DNA of 64,000 bases from Ga0077555 sp050187415 (GCA_050187415.1 JBFWXN010000013.1:1-64000), one strand, 5' to 3'. Positions 17,009 to 26,477 are shown, counted from the first letter of the stretch. Program-made: numbers and translations. Notes: a model not told the origin generated them from the sequence alone.

Positions 17009-18025
17009 TTGAGCAAACTCGACATCACCGTGATCGGCGCCGGCATCTTCGGCCTCTGGCAGGCGTTCGAGTTTGCCCGGAGGGGACACGCCGTGACGCT
17101 TCGCGAGGCGATGCAGGAGGCCGCGAGCGGAGGCTCCAGCCGGTTCGCCGGCGCCATGCTGGCCCCTTATTGCGAGGCGGAGGCCGCGCCGGAGGTGGTC
17201 AAGCAACTCGGACTCGAAGGGCTGGAGATCTGGAAGTCTGCGTTCGGGCATGTGACTGAGAACGGCAGCCTCGTGATCGCGGCGGCCCGCGACATGACCG
17301 AGCTGAGGCGGTTTCAGCGCATGACGGAAGGGCATCGCAGCCTCGATCAGGCCGCCATCGGCGAATTGGAGCCCGACCTCGCCGGCCGGTTCGGCTCAGG
17401 CCTTTACTTCCCGACCGAAGCGCACGTCTCGACGCGTCATGCTCTTGCCGGCCTGAGGGCGGAACTCAGGCGGCTCGGTGCGACGTTGGTGTTCGGCGAG
17501 CCCGTGCCCGATCCCGTCTGGATGGCGGCCCCGTCAGGCGGGATCGTTATCGATTGCCGGGGCATCGCGGCGCGCGGCGATCTCGAGGCGCTGCGAGGTG
17601 TCCGCGGCGAGATGGCGGTCGTCCGAGCCACGGATGTACGCTTGGGGCGGCCGGTGCGGCTGCTGCATCCACGCTTCCCGCTTTACATCGTGCCGTGGGG
17701 CGACGACACGTACATGATCGGTGCCACGGTCATCGAGCGGGAGGATTTCGGTGCGGTGACCTTGCGCTCGGCTCTGGATTTGCTGGGAACGGCCTACGCT
17801 GTGCATCCGGCCTTCGGCGAAGCCGAGATCCTCGAGCTGTCTGCGGGCGTGCGCCCTGCCTTTCCGGACAACGTGCCGAGGATCGTGGTCAAAGGGCGTC
17901 GGCTGCTGGTCAACGGCGCCTATCGGCATGGATACCTGATGTCGCCGGTCCTCGCTCGCATCGCAGCCGATTTCGTGGAGACCGGAAGCAGCCGATCCGA
18001 GATCGTCGTCGGCGACGAAGCGTAG
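17009..18025 (+). CDS. thiO: Glycine oxidase-type FAD-dependent oxidoreductase ThiO
   Basis: A 338-residue DAO-family flavoprotein starting at a TTG with AGGA upstream. It begins ITVIGAGIFGLWQAFEFARRGHAVTL (Rossmann FAD motif) and continues with SRFAGAMLAPYCEAE, typical of alphaproteobacterial ThiO, which makes the dehydroglycine used by ThiG. The C-terminal VNGAYRHGYLMSPVLA closes the FAD site. It is divergent from hisC and 13 kb from thiSGE, although in relatives thiO often heads that operon. A TTG at 16955 in frame is an alternative start. Confidence 0.85.
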   Translation: MSKLDITVIGAGIFGLWQAFEFARRGHAVTLREAMQEAASGGSSRFAGAMLAPYCEAEAAPEVVKQLGLEGLEIWKSAFGHVTENGSLVIAAARDMTELRRFQRMTEGHRSLDQAAIGELEPDLAGRFGSGLYFPTEAHVSTRHALAGLRAELRRLGATLVFGEPVPDPVWMAAPSGGIVIDCRGIAARGDLEALRGVRGEMAVVRATDVRLGRPVRLLHPRFPLYIVPWGDDTYMIGATVIEREDFGAVTLRSALDLLGTAYAVHPAFGEAEILELSAGVRPAFPDNVPRIVVKGRRLLVNGAYRHGYLMSPVLARIAADFVETGSSRSEIVVGDEA

Positions 18026-18043
18026 GCGGTTGGCCCCATTTCA

Positions 18044-18063
18044 GTGTGTGCGATCGCACACAC
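18044..18063. terminator. 20-bp palindrome after thiO
   Basis: A perfect self-complementary 20-mer centred on TGCGATCGCA, 18 bp after the thiO stop and upstream of tolC. As RNA it would form a GUGUGUGC stem. No T-run follows, so it may equally be an operator for the tolC promoter region. Confidence 0.45.
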
Positions 18064-18201
18064 CGCCCGTTAATTCGAAATTTACCTTCATAAGGTTGTG
18101 CAGAACGCCATTCGAATCGGTGTAACCCAATTAAAGCGCTCTCGAAATCCGATGGGGGGCCTTGTGGGTATGTGCACGTGCGTTCGACTGATGGCGGGGG
18201 C

Positions 18202-19677
18202 ATGATCAGCGATATAAAGAAAAGTGGCCATGGGCTGCTGCTTCGGCCAGCGGTTTATGCCCTGATGGTGGGTGCTGCCGTCGTCGCCATGACGGCAGCC
18301 GTTGCGGGATCTGCGCAGGCGCAATCGCTGCGCGATGCCCTAGCCTCCGCCTACAAATACAATCCACGTCTCGACGCTGAGCGCGCGAGACAGCGGGCGA
18401 CGGACGAAGAAGTCTCGCGCGCACACTCTGGATATCGGCCGGTTGTCGGCGCTAGTGCCGACATCGGTTACCAGAGGACGGACACGAAGCCGAGCACGAC
18501 CAGTTCGGGCGAGACCCATCCAAAAGGCTACGGGATCACGGCTTCGCAGCCCATCTTCAACGGGTTTCGCACGCTGAACGGCGTGCGCGTGGCGGAGGCC
18601 ACGGTTCGGGCCGGGCGCGAGACCTTGCGTAATGTCGAGCAGTCGGTCCTGCTGGAGGCGGCGACAGCCTACGTCGACGTCGTCCGCGACCAAGCCGTCG
18701 TGAAGCTGCGTGAAAACAACGTCGATGTATTGACGCGGGAGCTGAAGGCCACGCGTGACCGTTTCTCGGTGGGCGAGGTGACGCGCACGGACGTGGCTCA
18801 GGCGGAGGCGCGCCGTGCAGCCTCGGTCTCGGCTCTCGATCTGGCCAGGGCAAACCTAAAGACGAGCCGCGCCACATTCGAGCGCGTCGTCGGTTTCCCG
18901 CCATCGACTCTCGTCGAGCAAAAGCCGCCAATGCGCCTGCTGCCCAAATCGGTCACGGAAGCCGTTGATATCACCTTGAAGGAAAGCCCGCTGGTGGTGG
19001 CGGCACTTTATACCGAGCAGGCCGCCCGCTACACGGTGGATCAGGTGTGGGGCGAGCTTCTGCCCAGCGTCCGCGTCGACGCGTCTTACAATCATCGCTA
19101 CGATTCGAGTTCCGTGCTCGACGAAAGCGAGGCGACGACGGTTACCGGCCGGCTCGATGTTCCCCTCTATCAGGCCGGTGATGTGCAGGCCCGCGTCCGG
19201 CAGGCCAAGCATACGCATGTGAGCCGCCTGCAGCAGATCGAGCAGCAGAGGACCGAAGCCAAGGCCGCGACCATCAGTGCCTGGTCGACCCTGGTTGCCG
19301 CGCGGGCCCAGATCGAGGCGGGAGAGCTTCAAGTGAGCGCCTCGGCCACGGCGCTGAGGGGTGTTCGAGAGGAAGAGCGAGTGGGCCAGCGCACGCTTCT
19401 CGACGTTCTCAACGCCGAGCAGGAAGCCTTGAACGCCCAGGTGCAGTTGGCGACGACGAAAAGAGACCTCGTAGTGGCCTCCTACGCGGTACTTTCATCC
19501 ATTGGGCGGCTGTCGATCGCGGAATTGGGCACGACCGCATTGGCCTACGACGTCGAGGCGCACTACTTCGAGGTTCGCCGCAAATGGTGGGGCATCAGCA
19601 TCACGCATCCGAACGGCCACCGCGAACGTCTTGATCTGTGGGAAACCTACGGTAAGAACCACGACCCTGTGAAATAG
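18202..19677 (+). CDS. tolC: TolC family outer-membrane efflux/secretion protein
   Basis: A 491-residue outer-membrane channel. A Sec signal (membrane core PAVYALMVGAAVVAMTAAVAG, cleavage after AQA) is followed by two TolC repeats: SLRDALASAYKYNPRLDAERARQ opening the first, and long helical stretches with VGEVTRTDVAQAEAR and VGQRTLLDVLNAEQEALNAQ marking the equivalent turns. It probably serves type I secretion and RND efflux; the ABC/HlyD pair at 53-56.7 kb is a possible partner. ATG at 18202 with GGCGGGGG upstream. The leader holds the TTAA-rich segment discussed under findings. Confidence 0.93.
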   Translation: MISDIKKSGHGLLLRPAVYALMVGAAVVAMTAAVAGSAQAQSLRDALASAYKYNPRLDAERARQRATDEEVSRAHSGYRPVVGASADIGYQRTDTKPSTTSSGETHPKGYGITASQPIFNGFRTLNGVRVAEATVRAGRETLRNVEQSVLLEAATAYVDVVRDQAVVKLRENNVDVLTRELKATRDRFSVGEVTRTDVAQAEARRAASVSALDLARANLKTSRATFERVVGFPPSTLVEQKPPMRLLPKSVTEAVDITLKESPLVVAALYTEQAARYTVDQVWGELLPSVRVDASYNHRYDSSSVLDESEATTVTGRLDVPLYQAGDVQARVRQAKHTHVSRLQQIEQQRTEAKAATISAWSTLVAARAQIEAGELQVSASATALRGVREEERVGQRTLLDVLNAEQEALNAQVQLATTKRDLVVASYAVLSSIGRLSIAELGTTALAYDVEAHYFEVRRKWWGISITHPNGHRERLDLWETYGKNHDPVK

Positions 19678-19696
19678 TTCTTCGGGTCAGTGATAT

Positions 19697-19729
19697 AAGG
19701 GCCGAGGCGGCAGTTCCGCCTCGGCCCTT
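19697..19729 (+). terminator. Rho-independent terminator after tolC
   Basis: Fourteen-nt arms (AAGGGCCGAGGCGG / CCGCCTCGGCCCTT) around a 5-nt loop, 19 bp past the tolC stop, followed by GCCTTTTG. The structure could work on both strands, but only the plus strand has an upstream gene. Confidence 0.8.
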
Positions 19730-19891
19730 GCCTTTTGATTGCCCTGAACACAGGCTAACTGGGCTCGGCGCACGGCGGCGCAACTAGACAGTCGAGTCGG
19801 ACGCAGGTTCGGCACGATCATGGAGCGGGCTCGGTTGGTGCCGGAGGGAAGAGGCCCCCGGACGCTGTGTCGGCGAGGGAGTGGGATAAAA

Positions 19892-21178
19892 ATGGCGAAG
19901 GCGGAGAAGGCCGGCGAGCCGAGCATGGACGAGATTTTGGCCTCGATCCGCAAGATTATAGCGGAGGAGCCTGTCGGCAAGAGCCCTGCCAATGGAGCCG
20001 CCGGCCACGGAGCGTCGGGGCCGCAACAGACTTTCCCGGCTCCCGCGGCGTCGCTGGACGATATCCTGGGCATGGCGGATGCTCCGACGCGCGTTTCGAG
20101 CGTGGGGGGGGCTACTCCTTCCGAGAAGGCCGCCGCGCTGCCGGCTCCTGCGCCGGTCGCGCGAAGCGTCGAAAGCCCCGTGGAAACCGCGGGTAACGTC
20201 AAACCGTCGGGTCAAGCCGCGCGGGCATTCTTTCCCGAGCCAGCGGGCAGCAAGTCCGGGATTGGTGTCGTGCCGGGTCCAGATGCGCCATCGCCGTCGT
20301 TGTCACCATCACAGTCCAAGGGTGACGCAACGTCGGTTGACTTCGGTGCGATCGTGCCCGGCAAGACAGCGGCCCAAAGCGGTGAACTGGAGCATAGTGA
20401 CCGTCGGCCCATACCCGGGCGACTGCCGGAATGGCTCAGCCGCCCGGGCGGCGCGCCAGCATCGCGCGGCGGTCCGACCCCGATGCCTGCCGAGACGAAG
20501 TCGGCACCAGCCGCCGAGCCTGCAAGCCAGTCGGATCGAAAGTCGCAAGCGGACGGCAAACAGCAGATCAGCAGCGCTCCGAGCCAGCCGGCTTCGGCAA
20601 AGGACGTTGCGGCCAAGACGGCCACCGCGCCGGCCGGCGACGGGGTGGTAACCGGCAACGGAGTGGTCGCAGGCAAGTCAACCACGACGTCGGCCCCGAC
20701 GCCGGCCGCTGCGCACGCTGGGGCTCCGGCGCCATCTGCGCCTGCGGCGACACCCGCACCGCGGCCGGTCAGCGCGCCGACGCCGACTGGAAACGGCATG
20801 GCGGCGGCCAGCCCGGTTGCACCTGCCAAACCCGCGAGCCCCTCGACCACGGTAGCGCAGGCCACGACACCACAGAAAGCCGCCACCGTTCCCGTGCCCG
20901 TCGCGGAAGCACCCGCGCCGGTCGTAAAGCCGGCCGTGCTCGAGAAGTCGAAAGCGGCTGTGAAACCTGCTCAGTCGAGTGATCTGGTGGCCGCCGCCCC
21001 GTCGCTGGGCGGTGTCAGGACACTCGACGACACCATCGTCGAACTCCTGCGCCCGATGATCCGCCAGTGGCTCGACGAGAATATGCCCCGCATGGTCGAG
21101 AAGGCTCTGCGCATTGAGATGGCTGCGTCACTGCAGGCCAGGGGCGAGCCCGGCAAACCGGATCCTTCGAAGCACTGA
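19892..21178 (+). CDS. popZ: PopZ/DUF2497 polar organising protein
   Basis: A 428-residue protein in three parts: an N-terminal helix EPSMDEILASIRKIIAEEP (PopZ partner-binding helix); a linker of about 330 residues of Pro, Ala, Ser and Gly; and a conserved C-terminal oligomerisation region starting VRTLDDTIVELLRPMIRQWL and ending near VEKALRIEMAASLQ. PopZ forms a polar matrix that tethers chromosome-partitioning and cell-cycle proteins in Caulobacter and relatives. The linker is far longer than in Caulobacter PopZ (about 177 residues in total). ATG at 19892 with an AG-rich site; valS follows. Confidence 0.87.
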   Translation: MAKAEKAGEPSMDEILASIRKIIAEEPVGKSPANGAAGHGASGPQQTFPAPAASLDDILGMADAPTRVSSVGGATPSEKAAALPAPAPVARSVESPVETAGNVKPSGQAARAFFPEPAGSKSGIGVVPGPDAPSPSLSPSQSKGDATSVDFGAIVPGKTAAQSGELEHSDRRPIPGRLPEWLSRPGGAPASRGGPTPMPAETKSAPAAEPASQSDRKSQADGKQQISSAPSQPASAKDVAAKTATAPAGDGVVTGNGVVAGKSTTTSAPTPAAAHAGAPAPSAPAATPAPRPVSAPTPTGNGMAAASPVAPAKPASPSTTVAQATTPQKAATVPVPVAEAPAPVVKPAVLEKSKAAVKPAQSSDLVAAAPSLGGVRTLDDTIVELLRPMIRQWLDENMPRMVEKALRIEMAASLQARGEPGKPDPSKH

Positions 21179-21289
21179 GGCGCGCTGCAGGCACGAGCGC
21201 CTGGCGTCCGCGCGTCGGTTGACATTGCCCGAGGCCCGCGCGTACCACCGCCGGGTCTCTTCGTCATTTCATGAGCCGAGCCCAACCCC

Positions 21290-24172
21290 ATGCTCGAAAA
21301 GACCTATCAGCCCGCCGAGATCGAGGCCCGCATTCATGCGTCCTGGGAAGCGGCGGATGCGTTCAAGGCCGCGCGGCCGGATCGCGCCGACGCCGAGACC
21401 TACTGCATCGTGATCCCGCCGCCAAATGTGACGGGCTCGCTGCACATGGGCCATGCCCTCAACAACACCCTGCAGGACGTGCTCTGCCGTTTCGAGCGGA
21501 TGCGGGGCAAGGACGTGCTCTGGCAACCTGGGACGGATCACGCGGGCATTGCGACGCAGCTTGTCGTGACCCGTCAGCTCGCCGACCGGCAGATCAGCAT
21601 CAAGGACCTCGGACGCGAGGCGTTCATCGAGAAGGTCTGGGAGTGGAAGGGGCAATCGGGCGGGACGATCGTCAACCAGCTCAAACGGCTCGGCGCCTCG
21701 TGCGACTGGAGCCGCGAGCGGTTCACCATGGACGAGGGCCTGTCGAAGGCCGTGATCAAGGTGTTTGTCGATCTGCATCGGCAGGGGTTGATTTATCGCG
21801 ATAAGCGGCTGGTGAACTGGGACCCGGAGTTCCAATCTGCGGTCTCGGATCTCGAGGTCGAGCCGCGCGAGCATACGGGCTCGTACAAGTGGTCCAGGGG
21901 GCAGGTCGACAAGGACGGCAGCCTCGTCGAGTTCAACGCGGGCGCGCTGAGCAAGGTGCTCGACAAGGACCCGTCGGGGCACATGTACACGGTCCGCTAT
22001 CCGTTGGCGGACGTGACCTATAACGCGGATGATCCTGCGACCTACCTGATGGTCGGCACGACGCGACCCGAGACGATGCTCGGCGATACCGGCGTTGCGA
22101 TCCACCCCGAGAACGAGAAACTCAAGCACCTGATCGGCCGGTCGGCGCTGCTGCCGCTCACGGGCCGCACGATCCCGATCGTCGGCGACACTTATGCCGA
22201 TCCGGAGAAGGGCACGGGCGCGGTGAAGATCACCCCGGCCCATGATTTCAACGACTGGGATGTGGGGAAGCGCTGCAAGCTCGAAGTGATCAATATTCTC
22301 GATGCGACCGGTCATCTCAACGAGAACGTGCCCGTGACGTACCGCGGCATGGATCGCTTCGCGGCAAGAAAACGTATTGTCGAGGATCTCCACGCGCTCG
22401 GCCTGCTGGAGCGGATCGAGGTGACGACGCATGCGGTTCCGCACGCGCAGCGCGGCGATGCGATCGTCGAGCCCTGGCTGACAGACCAGTGGTACGTGGA
22501 GGCCGCGACGCTGGCCAAGCCAGCGCTCGCCGCCGTGCGCGCAGGCGAGACCCGTTTCGTGCCCGCGAAGTATGCCAACGACTATTATCGCTGGCTCGAG
22601 AACATTCAGCCGTGGTGCATCTCGCGCCAGCTCTGGTGGGGTCACCAGATTCCGGCGTGGTATGGGCCTCAGCTAGTTGAGAATGAGCTCGTTCACGATC
22701 AGGCGGCTCAGTTCAGATATTTCGTTGCAGTGTCGGAAAATGGGGCCATCGCCGAAGCGGAAGCGTTCTATGGTAGGCGAGTCACCATTCTGCCGAGTTG
22801 GCAGGAAGCAATGGTTCGAAATACTCAGGATCCGGCCGGCGATCACGTCTACCTCTACCGCGATCCCGATGTCCTCGACACCTGGTTCTCGTCGGCGCTG
22901 TGGCCGTTCTCGACGCTCGGCTGGCCGGACGAGACGCCGGAGCTCAGGCGCTTCTATCCGACGAGCTGCCTCGTCACGGGCTTCGACATCATCTTCTTCT
23001 GGGTCGCCCGCATGATGATGAGCGGGCTGCACTGCATGCAAGAGGTACCGTTCCGCGACGTCTACATCCACGGCCTGGTTCTCGACGAGAAGGGCCAGAA
23101 GATGTCGAAGACCAAGGGGAACGTGATGGACCCCCTGGAGCTGATCGACGTCTACGGCGCCGATGCGCTGCGGTTCACGCTCGCCGCCATGACCGCCCAG
23201 GGGCGCAACGTGCGGCTGTCGAAGCAGCGCGTCGAGGGCTATCGCAACTTCGCGACCAAGCTCTGGAACGCGACGCGCTTCGCCGAGATGAACGAATGTG
23301 TCCGGATCGACGGCTTCGCTCCGAAGGCCGTCAGGGAAACGGTCAATCGCTGGATCGCGGGTGAGACCGAGCGCGCGGCAAAGGCCGTCACGGCGGCAAT
23401 CGAGGGCTACAAGTTCAACGAGGCGGCGGCCGCAATCTACGAGTTCGTCTGGGGCACCGTGTGCGACTGGTATCTGGAGCTGACGAAGCCGGTGTTTGCC
23501 GGCGCCGATGAGGCGGCCAAGGCGGAGACGCGTGCCATGACGGCCTGGGTGCTCGACCAGAGCCTCGCCATGCTGCATCCGTTCATGCCGTTCATCACCG
23601 AAGAGCTCTGGGCCAAGACGGGCGAAGCCGGGCCGGCGCGGGCGTCGCTGCTGGCGCTTGGTCCGTGGCCGGTGCTCGATGGTCTGGCGGATGCGGCGGC
23701 AGACGCCGAGATCGGCTGGGTGATCGGCCTCATCTCCGAGGTGCGCTCGGTGCGATCCGAGATGAACGTGCCGGCGGCGGCGAAGGTGCCGCTGGTGCTG
23801 GTCGAGGCGAACGATGCCGTCCGGGCGCGGGCCGAGACGCACATGGACACCATCGTGCGCTTGGCCCGCCTCCAGTCGATCGGCTTTGCAGCGGCCGCCG
23901 AGAAGGGGTCGGCTCAGGTCGTCGTCGGCGACACCACGGCGGCCCTCGCTCTCGCCGGCATCATCGACATGGGCGCGGAGCGGTCGCGGATGGCCAAGGA
24001 GATCGCCAAAGTCGCCAACGAGATCAAAAAGGTGACCGACCGGCTCGGCAACCCGCAGTTCATGGCGCGGGCGCCCGAGGAGATCGTCGAGGAGTTACGC
24101 GAGCGTCAGGCCGATTGGGAGGGCAAGGGGCGGCGCCTCGAAGCCGCGCTGGCCCGCATCGAGGGCGCTTGA
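21290..24172 (+). CDS. valS: Valyl-tRNA synthetase
   Basis: This 960-residue class I synthetase charges tRNA-Val. HIGH motif: PPPNVTGSLHMGHALNNTLQD near residue 45. CP1 editing domain: from TTRPETMLGDTGVAIHPE. KMSKS motif: GQKMSKTKGNVMDP. Anticodon-binding helical domain after about 690. C-terminal coiled coil AKEIAKVANEIKKVTDRL to the end. Residues about 462-520 form an insertion typical of alphaproteobacterial ValS; its codons are less GC-rich than those around it (29 of 60 bases G/C at 22681-22740). Preceded by a 111-bp gap after popZ. Confidence 0.97.
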   Translation: MLEKTYQPAEIEARIHASWEAADAFKAARPDRADAETYCIVIPPPNVTGSLHMGHALNNTLQDVLCRFERMRGKDVLWQPGTDHAGIATQLVVTRQLADRQISIKDLGREAFIEKVWEWKGQSGGTIVNQLKRLGASCDWSRERFTMDEGLSKAVIKVFVDLHRQGLIYRDKRLVNWDPEFQSAVSDLEVEPREHTGSYKWSRGQVDKDGSLVEFNAGALSKVLDKDPSGHMYTVRYPLADVTYNADDPATYLMVGTTRPETMLGDTGVAIHPENEKLKHLIGRSALLPLTGRTIPIVGDTYADPEKGTGAVKITPAHDFNDWDVGKRCKLEVINILDATGHLNENVPVTYRGMDRFAARKRIVEDLHALGLLERIEVTTHAVPHAQRGDAIVEPWLTDQWYVEAATLAKPALAAVRAGETRFVPAKYANDYYRWLENIQPWCISRQLWWGHQIPAWYGPQLVENELVHDQAAQFRYFVAVSENGAIAEAEAFYGRRVTILPSWQEAMVRNTQDPAGDHVYLYRDPDVLDTWFSSALWPFSTLGWPDETPELRRFYPTSCLVTGFDIIFFWVARMMMSGLHCMQEVPFRDVYIHGLVLDEKGQKMSKTKGNVMDPLELIDVYGADALRFTLAAMTAQGRNVRLSKQRVEGYRNFATKLWNATRFAEMNECVRIDGFAPKAVRETVNRWIAGETERAAKAVTAAIEGYKFNEAAAAIYEFVWGTVCDWYLELTKPVFAGADEAAKAETRAMTAWVLDQSLAMLHPFMPFITEELWAKTGEAGPARASLLALGPWPVLDGLADAAADAEIGWVIGLISEVRSVRSEMNVPAAAKVPLVLVEANDAVRARAETHMDTIVRLARLQSIGFAAAAEKGSAQVVVGDTTAALALAGIIDMGAERSRMAKEIAKVANEIKKVTDRLGNPQFMARAPEEIVEELRERQADWEGKGRRLEAALARIEGA

Positions 24173-24188
24173 GGGCGAAAAGTCTCGT

Positions 24189-24212
24189 CGCAACCGATCT
24201 CTGTCGGTTGCG
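24189..24212 (+). terminator. Hairpin after valS
   Basis: Perfect 9-nt arms (CGCAACCGA / TCGGTTGCG) with a 6-nt loop begin 17 bp after the valS stop. Only TTAGG follows, so it is a weak intrinsic terminator at best. Confidence 0.5.
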
Positions 24213-24249
24213 TTAGGCTGAGCGACCGACACCGGCGAGCACCGTCCGC

Positions 24250-25026
24250 ATGCCAACCGAGAGCCCTTCGACCTCCGTTCCGTCCGTACCGTTAGGGGGC
24301 GGTACCCGTTCGGGTGACTGGTCGGTCGCGGGAGCGGCAGCGTTCGTAACGGCGGTCATGGGCTCGGCCATGCTGGCCGCCTTCGTCCTGCAGACCGGCT
24401 ATGGGCTATGGCTGACCAGGGTCGGCCCGTCCATCGCCGCCGACTGGCCGGCGCCGACAGAGCCGGCCTTCCTCGTCAGCGTTCAACTCGGAGCCCAGGG
24501 CGTCGAGTTGCTGTTGATCTGGGGTTTGACGGGAGTTTGGCATCAGGATCGAAGTGCAGCGCTCGGGTTGGCGGTGCCTCGGTTCACGCTTGGACAGTGG
24601 ATCGGATCGGTAGCGCTGCTGTTCGTCGTGAAAGCGCTTGTCACGATGGTCGCTCTCGGCATCGGTCCCACCGACTTCAATCGTGAGTTTGGCCCATTCG
24701 TCGCGCTCGCGCGAAGCCCGCAGGCGTGGCTGTTGTTTCTGACCGCCGTGGTCCTGGCAGGGTTGATCGAGGAATTGCTGTTCCGCGGCGTGCTTTCGCG
24801 CACGCTCGAAGCCACGCGGCTCGGATTTTGGGGGGGTGCTGCCATTGCCAGCGCGGCCTTCGCCATGCTGCACCTTCAATACGGCTTCGGCGGGCAACTC
24901 GTGATCTTTGCGATCGGCATGACGCTCGCGTGGATCAGGGCTCGATCCGGCAGCCTGTGGCCCTCCATCGTGTGCCATTCCATCAACAACGCAGTGGCCT
25001 TGTTCGCGATGCGCGCCATCTCGTGA
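24250..25026 (+). CDS. CPBP-family intramembrane glutamic endopeptidase
   Basis: A 258-residue protein with about six to eight membrane segments and the CPBP/type II CAAX motifs: VLAGLIEELLFRGVLSRTLE (EExxxR), AFAMLHLQYGF (His) and IVCHSINNAVALFAM (His/Asn). The family is related to Rce1 and includes immunity and maturation proteases; no substrate gene is apparent here. The first 25 residues are Ser/Pro-rich. It is a single gene between valS and the SAF oxidoreductase. Confidence 0.87.
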   Translation: MPTESPSTSVPSVPLGGGTRSGDWSVAGAAAFVTAVMGSAMLAAFVLQTGYGLWLTRVGPSIAADWPAPTEPAFLVSVQLGAQGVELLLIWGLTGVWHQDRSAALGLAVPRFTLGQWIGSVALLFVVKALVTMVALGIGPTDFNREFGPFVALARSPQAWLLFLTAVVLAGLIEELLFRGVLSRTLEATRLGFWGGAAIASAAFAMLHLQYGFGGQLVIFAIGMTLAWIRARSGSLWPSIVCHSINNAVALFAMRAIS

Positions 25027-25136
25027 CGGACAGCTGGGGATCGGAACGGCCTAATGGCGGCAAAAGGCAGGTTGACGGACCTTGCCGGCGTGTGCTTCGT
25101 CCGATTGTGAAGGCAAGGGGAGGCGAAGGAGGCCAA

Positions 25137-26477
25137 ATGGCCGCGGATGGCGCGATCGACATAATTGCGGCGGCGCATCGCATGCCACTCGCTGAAGCCC
25201 TCGAGTTGCGCGAGCGTCAGGGGCGGCCGGTCACGGTCGGCATTATCGGCGCCGGTCAGATGGGCACCGACCTCCTCGTCCAGATCGCGCTGATGCCCGG
25301 CATCGAGGTCGTCGCTCACTGCGACTCGAAGCCGGAGCGGATCGAGGCCGGATGTAAGATCGCCGGTGAACGCTGCCGGCGCCCCGAAATCGTCGGCTCG
25401 TTGACCGATGTCTCACGCGCGATCGCGCGCGGGCGCTTGGCCGCGGTCGCATCGCCGGAATTGGTCTGCCGCGCAGCCGAAGTCGATGTCGTGATCGACG
25501 CGACGGGCAATCCGAACGCAGGCGCCGTCGTGGCGCTGACCGCGATCGGCGCCGGCAAGCATATCGTGATGATGAACGTGGAGGCCGACGTGACCGTCGG
25601 CTCGTATCTTGCGGGGGAAGCGCAGAAGGCAGGTGTCGTCTACACCATCGGCGCAGGCGACGAGCCGTCGTCGACGATGGAGCTGATCCGCTTCGTGCGC
25701 TCACTCGGCTATCCGGTCATCGCCGCCGGCAAGGGCAAGAACAACGCCTTCAATGTCGATGCGACACCCGACGACTATCGCGATGAGGCGACGCGCCGGA
25801 ACATGAACCCCCGCATGCTTGTCGAGTTCGTCGACGGCACGAAGACCATGGTCGAGATGGTCGCGATCGCCAATGCGAGCGGTCTCGTGCCGGACGTGCC
25901 GGGCATGCACGGACCCATGGCTTCGCGAGCGGAATTGCAGAATTACTTCTGTCCCCAGGAGGATGGGGGCATCCTGTCGCGCAAAGGCTGCGTCGACTTC
26001 ACTCTTGCGAAGGACGTCGCGCCGGGCGTGTTCTGCGTCGCGGAGATGTCGCATCCGCGCTTGCGCGAGCGCATGAACGACCTGCATCTGGGCGCGGGTC
26101 CCTATTACACGTTCTATCGGCCCTATCACTTGACCAGCCTGGAGGTCCCGCTGTCGGCCGCGGCCGCGGCGATCCATGGCGAAAGTCACATGCATGCGAT
26201 GCCGGTGCCTGTCGCCGATGTCGGTTGCGTCGCCAAATGCGACCTGAAGCCGGGGGATGAACTGGGCCGTATCGGCGAATACCTTTATCGCGGCTTCGCA
26301 CTGACCCGGACCGACGCGCGCGCGCGTAACGCATTGCCGATCGGGCTCGCTCAGGGGGCCAGGATCACGCAACCGGTACGCAAGGGCGAGCTGATTACGT
26401 CGGCGGCGGTAGAAATTCCTGCCGGGTCGGAAATTGCACGCGTGCGCCGTCTGCAGGACCAAATGGCGGCCGGATGA
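25137..26477 (+). CDS. NAD(P)-dependent oxidoreductase with C-terminal SAF domain
   Basis: The ATG at 25137 has GAAGGAGGCC upstream; 446 residues. The N-terminal half is a homoserine-dehydrogenase-like Rossmann domain (VTVGIIGAGQMGTDLLVQIA at about 31, then DVVIDATGNPNAG). The middle holds KGKNNAFNVDATPDDY and GPYYTFYRPYHL. The last 80 residues are an SAF domain (KCDLKPGDELGRIGEYLYRG, ARITQPVRKGELITSAAV). This fusion belongs to a family found in sugar-acid or branched-sugar catabolism, but the substrate cannot be read here. The next gene overlaps it by 4 bp. Confidence 0.8.
   Translation: MAADGAIDIIAAAHRMPLAEALELRERQGRPVTVGIIGAGQMGTDLLVQIALMPGIEVVAHCDSKPERIEAGCKIAGERCRRPEIVGSLTDVSRAIARGRLAAVASPELVCRAAEVDVVIDATGNPNAGAVVALTAIGAGKHIVMMNVEADVTVGSYLAGEAQKAGVVYTIGAGDEPSSTMELIRFVRSLGYPVIAAGKGKNNAFNVDATPDDYRDEATRRNMNPRMLVEFVDGTKTMVEMVAIANASGLVPDVPGMHGPMASRAELQNYFCPQEDGGILSRKGCVDFTLAKDVAPGVFCVAEMSHPRLRERMNDLHLGAGPYYTFYRPYHLTSLEVPLSAAAAAIHGESHMHAMPVPVADVGCVAKCDLKPGDELGRIGEYLYRGFALTRTDARARNALPIGLAQGARITQPVRKGELITSAAVEIPAGSEIARVRRLQDQMAAG

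Noticed and set aside
24726..25136. In-frame extension upstream of the SAF oxidoreductase.
   Set aside because: It overlaps the CPBP gene in another frame and has no conserved sequence; the ATG at 25137 has a strong ribosome site.
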